A DNA stretch of 64,000 bases from Lysobacter panacisoli (lineage in GTDB: Bacteria > Pseudomonadota > Gammaproteobacteria > Xanthomonadales > Xanthomonadaceae), in the NCBI RefSeq assembly GCF_009765165.1, contig NZ_VLNU01000001.1, positions 1,550,001 through 1,614,000 of the forward strand. The letters run 5' to 3'. Under the pieces are notes generated by a model. It did not search any database. It was not told where the DNA came from and saw only the letters and a list, made by a program, of their open reading frames with translations. Positions within the stretch are counted from its first letter, which is position 1; each line of letters starts with the position of its first letter. Shown piece by piece: positions 57,953 to 64,000 of this stretch. The position numbers were made by a program, and so were the translations under genes.

Positions 57953-58372
57953 TCAAGGACTGCGCACGGACTCCTGCGTCGAGATCACGCGCCAGGCGTT
58001 GCCTTCCTTCAGATACACGTCGGTGTAGGCGACGCTGAGCGGTTGCGCACCCGGCGCGCGGTAGTCGTTGATGCCCGTCACCACGGCCACGTTGCCGTGC
58101 ATGCGTACCTGCACGTTGCGCAGCGTCTGCGTGGCGCCCTTCGGCAGCGGTGGGGCCGCCACGGTCGTCGCCTTGTCGCGTACCTGCCCACGCATCGTGG
58201 TGTTGACGTACGCCGGATGCAGCAGCTTGTCGACGAAGACCCGATCGCCGCGACCCACCGCGTCGATCCATTGCTGCTCGAGTGCCTTGATCGTCGCCGC
58301 GTCGTCGGCGTGCGCCGACAGCGATGCAAGCACCAGTGCGAGCGCGAAGAAAGTTCGGAAAGAAGTACGCAT
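57953..58372 (-). CDS. Secreted DUF4440 / NTF2-like protein
   Basis: The protein has 139 residues. A signal peptide (cleavage near LSAHA, residue 22) is followed by an NTF2-like fold: 'TIKALEQQWIDAVGRGDRVFVDKLLHPAYVNTTMRGQV' and 'VQVRMHGNVAVVTGINDYR' then 'YTDVYLKEGNAWRVISTQES'. The family binds small ligands or acts as an isomerase-like domain; function here is unknown. It is divergent from the adhesin gene. Confidence 0.85.
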   Translation of the reverse strand: MRTSFRTFFALALVLASLSAHADDAATIKALEQQWIDAVGRGDRVFVDKLLHPAYVNTTMRGQVRDKATTVAAPPLPKGATQTLRNVQVRMHGNVAVVTGINDYRAPGAQPLSVAYTDVYLKEGNAWRVISTQESVRSP

Positions 58373-58772
58373 GGCCGTCTCCGAATGTAGGGACGAACGA
58401 ACTGCCGACCGCAGCGGCGCTGCCCATCGGGCGGACGAGTATGCGGCAGCGAAAGTTATCCCACCGTGCGTGTCGGCCGCCGCTGGATGACATTCGGAAA
58501 GTTCCTAATTTCAGGGGTTTCCGTGGGCCCGCGCACGGTGAACGCCAGCGCAATCGATCCGGTGGAAAAAAAGCCAGATTAAGAAAAATCCCATGTTGGT
58601 GTGGATGCGCGGTTCCTAGCATTTCTCCCGCACTCCCGACTTGTTGCATCTCGACGAAAGCGTGGCAGCACAACGCCGCGCCGGAGGGGCTTTACCGCCC
58701 GCCCACGGATGAGCTCTCCGATGAACGCCGCCGGCCGAGTGAAACCCCTCCAGGACAAGAGTTTCTTCTGAA
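58373..58772. other. 400-bp divergent spacer before the adhesin gene
   Basis: No gene is seen. The stretch 58490-58625 is more A+T-rich than average (AAAGTTCCTAATTTCAGGGG; AAAAAAAGCCAGATTAAG), suiting promoters for the adhesin and the divergent NTF2-like gene. No convincing riboswitch or operator was found. Confidence 0.5.
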
Positions 58773-61700
58773 ATGAACACCATCTATCGCATCGTTTGGA
58801 ACGCCTCTACCGGCTCGTGGGTAGTGGCCTCGGAAATGGCCAAGGGCCGAAAGAAAGCATCGAGCCGCACCGCAACCCTGGCGGCGGCCGTCATGCTTGG
58901 CATGAGCGGCCTCGCGTCGGCGGGCTCGCTCGACGGCGGTTCCGCGCCGGGTATCAACTCCGAAGCCATCGGCAACGCAACGTCAGGGGGAACAGACTCC
59001 ATCGCTATCGGATCGTCGACTTTGCGCACCGATGCAAACGGCCAGGCGGCCATCGCGATCGGCCAGAACCAGCACGCGAACGGCAAATGGGACGTCGCAC
59101 TGGGCGCCGACAGCACGACGTCAGGCATCGCGTCCGTCGCGATCGGCCAAGGCGTGACGGCTAACCAGGATCAGGCAGTCGCGATCGGCCAGGGATCGCA
59201 AAGCACCGGGCTGGCGGCAGTGGCAATGGGCGCCAACGCAAAGGGTGCCGGAACCAACGCGGTAGCCCTTGGCGCCAACGCAAACAGCGCTTCTGCCAAC
59301 GCGGTGGCACTGGGCTTCAATACGATGGCCCAGACCAGTGCCGTCGCCATCGGCGACCAGAGCGTTGCTTCCGGTTCGATGTCGATCGCCATGGGCAAGT
59401 CCGCTCAGGTCAGCGGTCTGAACAGCGTCGCGATTGGTGGCTCGACGCTGGTAACGGGGATGCAGTCCGTAGGCCTTGGTCAGGCCGCGTCGGTGGACGC
59501 GAACAGCGCCATCGCGATCGGCACGGGTGCCAAAGTGACCGGCGCCAGCTCTTCATACGCAGTTGCCATGGGCGCGAACTCCGACGCTACCGGCGTGGGT
59601 GCGGTGGCGATCGGCAACAGCGCCAAGGCCAGCAAGGGCATCGCCGTGGGCGACGGTGCACAGGCTGCGCAGGGTGCCGTCGTACTCGGTGCTGCAGCGC
59701 AGGCAACGGCCATCGGCGGCTCGGCGATCGGCAACCAGTCCACTGCTTCAGGTATCGTCGGCACGGCGCTGGGTGTGGCTGCACAGGCGAACGATGATTA
59801 CAGCGTCGCCCTCGGTTCGTACTCGGTAAGCGCGGCTCCCGTCGCCACGTCCAGTGCGATCATTGCCGGCCGTACTTACAACTTCGCAGGCGCTACTCCG
59901 ACCGCAACGGTCAGCGTAGGCGGTGGCGTTCAGGCGCCGTATCGCACCATCACCAACGTCGCCGCCGGTCGCATCGATGCCAGCAGCACCGACGCCGTGA
60001 ACGGTTCGGAGCTGTTCGCGACCAACACGCAGGTCGGCATCAACACCGCGGCCACCAACGGCCTGGCGGGCGTCCTCGGCACGACCGTCAACCCGGCCAC
60101 CGGCGCCGTCAATGCGCCGACCTACGCGCTGGCAAATGCCGGCGCGATCAGCGGCATGCCGGGTGCGGCGACCAACGTCGTTAACGGCTTCGCCAAGGTC
60201 GACGCGGCGCTGGGTGCGATGAAGACTTCAATCGTCAACGGCACGGTTGGCCTCGTCCAGCAGGATCCGACGACCCGCGACATCACCGTCGCCAAGGCCA
60301 CTGATGGCACGAAGGTGAACTTCGCAGGCACCGCGGGCGACCGCGTGTTGACGGGCGTGGCCGACGGCGCCATCTCGTCCACCAGCAACGAGGCCATCAA
60401 CGGTTCGCAGCTGTATGCGACGAACCAGACCGCTATTGGCCTGGCGACCGCTCTGGGTGGCGGCGCGGTGGCCGATCCGGTCACCGGCACCGTTGCTGCG
60501 CCGAGCTACGCGCTGACCAACGCCGACGCGATCACCAATGACACCACCGGTGCAGCGACGGACGTAGGCGCGGGCTTCGGCAAGGTCAACGCGGCACTGG
60601 GTACGATGAATACGTCCATCGCCAACATCGCCAACGGTACGATGGGCCTGGTCCAGCAGGATGCGACCTCGCGCCTCATCACCGTCGCCAAGGACACCGA
60701 CGGGACGCAGGTCAGCTTCGCCGGTACGGCGGGCGATCGCGTGCTGGCCGGCGTGGCCGCGGGCACCGCGGATACCGATGCGGTCAACGTATCGCAGCTG
60801 AGGCAGATCAAGGCCCAGGCTGCCGGTGCCGGTGAGCGTTCCGTCAAGTACAAGTGGAACGACACCAACAACGACGGCGTGATCGATCCGGGCGAGGTGG
60901 ACTACAGCGTCGCCATGCTGGAAGGCGCGCAGTCCACGGACGGTGGCGTCACCGATGGCACCTCGATCACCAACCTGCACCGCGGTGCGGTCAGCGCCCT
61001 GAGCACCGACGCCATCAACGGCAGCCAGCTGTATGGCACGGCCAACAGCATCGCCACCCATCTGGGCGGCGGCGCGGCGGTGCAGACGGACGGCACGGTG
61101 TCGGCTCCGGCCTACACGCTGGCCAATGCGTCCGGCGGCACCACCACGTACAACAACGTCGGTGACGCCCTGGGCAACCTCGATCAGCGCACGACTGGCA
61201 ACACCACCCAGATCAACAACCTGGACGGTCGCGTCACGAACATCGAAGGCGATGTCACCGACATCAGGAACGACATCACCAACATCGACGGTCGCGTGAC
61301 CAACGTGGAAGGCGATGTCACCAACCTCGACAACCGTGTGACCAACGTGGAGGGCGATGTCACCAACCTGACCACGCAGATCAACAACGGTGGCGTCGGC
61401 CTCGTGAAGCAGTCCACCCCGGACGGCGTCGTCACCGTTGCGGGCAGCACGGGCGGCAACGAGGTCAGCGTGGCCGGCACCGGCGGTCCGCGTCGCATCA
61501 GCGGCGTGGCGCCTGGCACGCAGGACACCGACGCGGTGAACCTGGGCCAGATCCGCCAGACGGCGGCGCAGACGCTCGGCGAAGCCAACGCCTACACCGA
61601 TCGTCGCGTCGACGACTGGGGCTATGCGATGGACCACCGCATCGATGCCGTCAACCGCCAGGCGAACCGCGGTATCGCGGCGGCTTCCGCCCTGGTCAAC

Positions 61701-61886
61701 GTGACGCCGTACGTGCCCGGCCATACCGTGCTCAATGCGGGCGTGGCGACCTACCGTGGCGAAGGCGCACTGGGCGTCGGCGTCTCGCGCTGGACGAAGG
61801 ACGGTCGCGTGAACTTCAACGCGGGTGTCTCGGCGGCGCAGAACGACGAGCCGATCTACCGCGTCGGCATCGGCGTGATCTTCTGA
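58773..61886 (+). CDS. Trimeric autotransporter adhesin (YadA-type) with EF-hand loop in the stalk
   Basis: The protein has 1037 residues. An ESPR-type extended signal region (MNTIYRIVWNASTGSWVVAS) is followed by a hydrophobic core with cleavage near Ala50. A head of ~14-residue AIG.xxAxA.G YadA repeats spans residues ~55-330, followed by neck/stalk blocks. A perfect 12-residue EF-hand loop DTNNDGVIDPGE sits at 697-708. A left/right-handed coiled coil with VTNVEGDVTNL repeats begins near 818, and the YadA membrane anchor ends in Phe1037. Three chains would form one surface fibre (type Vc secretion). Ligand unknown. Confidence 0.93.
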   Translation: MNTIYRIVWNASTGSWVVASEMAKGRKKASSRTATLAAAVMLGMSGLASAGSLDGGSAPGINSEAIGNATSGGTDSIAIGSSTLRTDANGQAAIAIGQNQHANGKWDVALGADSTTSGIASVAIGQGVTANQDQAVAIGQGSQSTGLAAVAMGANAKGAGTNAVALGANANSASANAVALGFNTMAQTSAVAIGDQSVASGSMSIAMGKSAQVSGLNSVAIGGSTLVTGMQSVGLGQAASVDANSAIAIGTGAKVTGASSSYAVAMGANSDATGVGAVAIGNSAKASKGIAVGDGAQAAQGAVVLGAAAQATAIGGSAIGNQSTASGIVGTALGVAAQANDDYSVALGSYSVSAAPVATSSAIIAGRTYNFAGATPTATVSVGGGVQAPYRTITNVAAGRIDASSTDAVNGSELFATNTQVGINTAATNGLAGVLGTTVNPATGAVNAPTYALANAGAISGMPGAATNVVNGFAKVDAALGAMKTSIVNGTVGLVQQDPTTRDITVAKATDGTKVNFAGTAGDRVLTGVADGAISSTSNEAINGSQLYATNQTAIGLATALGGGAVADPVTGTVAAPSYALTNADAITNDTTGAATDVGAGFGKVNAALGTMNTSIANIANGTMGLVQQDATSRLITVAKDTDGTQVSFAGTAGDRVLAGVAAGTADTDAVNVSQLRQIKAQAAGAGERSVKYKWNDTNNDGVIDPGEVDYSVAMLEGAQSTDGGVTDGTSITNLHRGAVSALSTDAINGSQLYGTANSIATHLGGGAAVQTDGTVSAPAYTLANASGGTTTYNNVGDALGNLDQRTTGNTTQINNLDGRVTNIEGDVTDIRNDITNIDGRVTNVEGDVTNLDNRVTNVEGDVTNLTTQINNGGVGLVKQSTPDGVVTVAGSTGGNEVSVAGTGGPRRISGVAPGTQDTDAVNLGQIRQTAAQTLGEANAYTDRRVDDWGYAMDHRIDAVNRQANRGIAAASALVNVTPYVPGHTVLNAGVATYRGEGALGVGVSRWTKDGRVNFNAGVSAAQNDEPIYRVGIGVIF

Positions 61887-61911
61887 TCCAAGCGCGGTCG
61901 AGGGAAACAGG

Positions 61912-61947
61912 AACGGCGGAACCGCGAGGTTCCGCCGTTCTTCTTTG
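61912..61947 (+). terminator. Terminator after the adhesin gene
   Basis: GAACGGCGGAACC and GGTTCCGCCGTTC form a perfect 13-bp stem with a GCGA tetraloop, followed by TTCTTT. It sits 26 bp after the stop and just before the convergent trmL. Confidence 0.88.
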
Positions 61948-61963
61948 GGTTCCCTGGAACGGA

Positions 61964-62446
61964 TCAGTTTGCGCTGCCCGCGTATCCCATCTGCCGCCAC
62001 GCCTCGAACACCACCACCGCCACCGCGTTGGACAGATTGAGGCTGCGATTGTCCGGACGCATCGGCAGGCGCAGGCGCTGCGCGGCGGGAACGCTTTCGA
62101 GCACATCCGTCGGCAGCCCGCGCGTCTCCGGGCCGAAGAGGAACACGTCGCCCGGTGCATAACGCGGCATGTCGAAACGCACCGTGCTTCGCGTGCTCAA
62201 GGCGAACACGCGCGGCGTCGCGCCATTCGCACGCTCGATCGCCACCAGCGCGGCGGCGAGATCGTCGTGCACCTGCAGCGATGCGTACTCGTGATAGTCC
62301 AGGCCGGCGCGCTTGAGCTGGCGGTCCTCCAGCGTGAAGCCCAGCGGTCGCACCAAGTGCAGGCGCGCCCCGGTGTTGGCGCACAGGCGGATCACGTTGC
62401 CGGTGTTGGGCGGGATTTCCGGCTGGAACAGGATGACGTCGAGCAT
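61964..62446 (-). CDS. trmL: tRNA (cytidine/uridine-34-2'-O)-methyltransferase TrmL
   Basis: This 160-residue SPOUT-class methyltransferase modifies the wobble base of certain tRNA-Leu. Trefoil-knot motifs are seen in '[23 protein letters not shown]', '[15 protein letters not shown]' and '[30 protein letters not shown]' (the last being diagnostic). It follows the SDR gene by 30 bp on the same strand and is convergent with the adhesin. Confidence 0.96.
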   Translation of the reverse strand: MLDVILFQPEIPPNTGNVIRLCANTGARLHLVRPLGFTLEDRQLKRAGLDYHEYASLQVHDDLAAALVAIERANGATPRVFALSTRSTVRFDMPRYAPGDVFLFGPETRGLPTDVLESVPAAQRLRLPMRPDNRSLNLSNAVAVVVFEAWRQMGYAGSAN

Positions 62447-62476
62447 GCGATCAGCGTTGCGTGCGAAGAGAGGGCA

Positions 62477-63190
62477 TCACCACGGCAGCGCCTTGCCCTG
62501 CCAGTCGATGAAACGACCACTGTCGTCGATGGACGCGCCGTCGATCGCCTTGAGCAGTCCGCGTACCGACGTCTCCGCGGAAATCTGCGCACCGCTGCCG
62601 CCCATGTCGGTCTGCACCCAGCCCGGATGCAGCGCGACGACTGCGATGCGGCGCTCGCGCAGCGCGCTGGCGAGCAGCACCGTCGCCATGTTCTGCGCCG
62701 CCTTCGAGATCGCGTAACTGGGTGTATGGAAGCCGTCGGTGGAGGCGATGGAGCCGAGGACCGACGACAGGTTCGCGACCTTGCCACCGTCTACCAGCAG
62801 CGGCGCCAGCGTCTGCGTGAGCAGGAACGGCCCGCTTGCGTTGGTGCGCAGCGTTTCGTCGAGCTGTGCCGGCGGCACGTCGCCGAAACGCTCGCCGGAA
62901 TGCAGTACGCCGGCGTTGTTGATGAGCAGGTCGATGCCGTCGATCACCAGCGGCAACTCGCGCGCGAGTTCGGCGTGGGACTTCGGATCGGCGAGATCGA
63001 GCGGAAGCACGTGCAGTCGCCCGGGATGTTCGCCGACGAGCCGGTTCAATGCGTTCGCGCGGGCCGGATGCCGGCAGGTGGCGACCACATGGTCGCCGTG
63101 GGCGAGCAGCTGGCGGACGAACTCCAGTCCGAGGCCGCGGTTGGCGCCGGTGACCAGGCTGCGTCGCGGGGGGCGCTTGGCGGAGGGCAT
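62477..63190 (-). CDS. Short-chain dehydrogenase/reductase (SDR)
   Basis: This 237-residue Rossmann enzyme has the cofactor motif TGANRGLGLEF (TGxxxGxG), 'NNAGVLHSG', a catalytic Ser in LSSVLGSI, and YAISKAA (YxxxK). It resembles C-factor/carbonyl reductase-type SDRs ('GWVQTDMGGSGAQIS'). The substrate is unknown. ATG 63190 is the start just before the Rossmann fold; upstream codons in frame are not protein-like. trmL follows. Confidence 0.9.
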   Translation of the reverse strand: MPSAKRPPRRSLVTGANRGLGLEFVRQLLAHGDHVVATCRHPARANALNRLVGEHPGRLHVLPLDLADPKSHAELARELPLVIDGIDLLINNAGVLHSGERFGDVPPAQLDETLRTNASGPFLLTQTLAPLLVDGGKVANLSSVLGSIASTDGFHTPSYAISKAAQNMATVLLASALRERRIAVVALHPGWVQTDMGGSGAQISAETSVRGLLKAIDGASIDDSGRFIDWQGKALPW

Positions 63191-63387
63191 CGGGGCATCC
63201 GGCTGGGGCGGGCGCACAGTGTAAAGAGGTCGGTGTGGAGTGCCCGCCGCGGCTTGCGCCGACCGTCGCCTGCGACAAAGGCCTACCGGGGCAGGGACTT
63301 GTGGCCTAGTGCCTGCATTCACGCAGCGCGGCTAGGATGCTGGATCGGCCCGGCGGTCACGCCCGGCCTTCGCCTGAGGAGTCCGCC

Positions 63388-64000
63388 ATGTTCCTGTCGC
63401 CCCGCCCGCGCGCCGCCGCGCTCGCCCTGGCCCTCGCCGCCGCGCTCGGTGGCACCGCCTTCGCGCCGACCGCCGTGTTGGCCGCGCCGAAGGCGACGGT
63501 GGACATCCCGTACGAGGAATTCACCCTGCCCAACGGCCTGCGCGTGGTCGTGCACACCGACCGCAAGGCGCCGATCGTCGCCGTGAACCTGTGGTACCAC
63601 GTCGGCAGCAAGGACGAACCCGCCGGCCGCACCGGCTTCGCGCACTTGTTCGAGCACCTGATGTTCAACGGTTCGGAGAACCATCGGGGCGAGTTCTTCG
63701 AACCCTTCGAGCTGGTCGGCACCACCGACCAGAACGGCACCACCAATTCCGACCGCACCAACTACTTCCAGAACGTGCCGACCACCGCGCTCGACATGGC
63801 GCTGTGGATGGAGTCCGACCGCATGGGCCACCTGCTCGGCGCGATCGACCAGAAGGTCCTGGACGAGCAGCGCGGCGTGGTCCAGAACGAGAAGCGCGAG
63901 AACGAGAACCAGCCCTATGGCCAGGTCTGGGATGCGCTGGGCAAGGCGCTGTACACCAAGGACCATCCGTACCACCACAGCACCATCGGCTCGATGGCCG
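63388..64000 (+). CDS. M16 family zinc metallopeptidase, 3' end beyond the window
   Basis: About 204 residues are visible. A signal peptide (cleavage near AVLAA, residue ~33) is followed by 'EFTLPNGLRVVVHTDRKAPIVAVNLWYHVGSKDEP' and the inverted zinc motif HLFEHLMFNGSE (HxxEH). 'NGTTNSDRTNYFQNVP' and 'EQRGVVQNEKRENENQPYG', with the third zinc-ligand Glu, follow. The intact protein is probably ~900 residues and periplasmic, like PqqL-type peptidases. ATG 63388 follows GAGGAGTCCGCC. Confidence 0.92.
   Translation, partial: MFLSPRPRAAALALALAAALGGTAFAPTAVLAAPKATVDIPYEEFTLPNGLRVVVHTDRKAPIVAVNLWYHVGSKDEPAGRTGFAHLFEHLMFNGSENHRGEFFEPFELVGTTDQNGTTNSDRTNYFQNVPTTALDMALWMESDRMGHLLGAIDQKVLDEQRGVVQNEKRENENQPYGQVWDALGKALYTKDHPYHHSTIGSMA

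Overview
The window is chromosomal DNA of a high-GC gammaproteobacterium, most likely Lysobacter or a close Xanthomonadaceae relative. Three observations point there: very strong G/C third-position bias throughout, three tandem Ax21-family outer-membrane proteins (a family typical of xanthomonads), and the dispersed palindromes GGTTACTTTTG/CAAAAGTAACC and GTAGCCCGGGTAAGCG. I see no rRNA, tRNA, CRISPR array, prophage or transposase. The assignment is from pattern recognition, not a database search.

Layout. 0-5 kb: the end of an AEC transporter, a solitary ParA-like ATPase, and an overlapping sixA / YceI / phospholipase-D-like lipoprotein operon. 5.0-5.5 kb: two tandem 61-residue proteins of unknown function sharing an RDFGVGYGNSSGY core. 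5.6-14 kb: housekeeping and lipid genes (hotdog thioesterase, PlsC, YheT-type hydrolase, a TPR-sulfotransferase fusion, PEBP, RDD, META/DUF4377 lipoprotein, uppP). 14-19 kb: nitrogen assimilation (glnA, TorF-type porin, glnK, amtB). 21-25 kb: nitronate monooxygenase and a ybhP-clsB-ybhN-type operon. 25.4-37.8 kb: a signalling block with a 1848-residue HAMP-repeat hybrid kinase, a REC-HK-REC kinase and a degenerate kinase in one overlapping operon, facing a BvgS-like hybrid kinase. 38-41 kb: DUF2950, DUF3300 and OmpA-type envelope proteins. 41.7-44.2 kb: ntrB-ntrC. 44-48 kb: sodC, GNAT, a repeat-rich spacer and a FadI-type thiolase. 49-52 kb: hemD-hemX-hemY. 53-55 kb: rhodanese, secB, gpsA. 55.4-57.7 kb: three Ax21-family genes, each followed by a terminator. 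58.8-61.9 kb: a trimeric autotransporter adhesin. The window closes with trmL, an SDR and the start of an M16 peptidase.

The clearest regulatory story is nitrogen. Upstream of glnA there are two NtrC-type sites (one a perfect TGCACC-N5-GGTGCA) and a sigma-54 -24/-12 element, spaced much as in enteric glnAp2. A further NtrC site abuts the ntrB start codon, consistent with autoregulation. glnK and amtB are translationally close, but a dispersed palindromic element sits in frame in the 5' end of amtB.

Best candidates for undescribed biology: the tandem 61-residue proteins; the EF-hand loop embedded in the adhesin stalk; the degenerate ~120-bp repeats upstream of ntrB; the possibly leaderless, NtrC-covered ntrB start; and the degenerate kinase coupled to two active-looking hybrid kinases.
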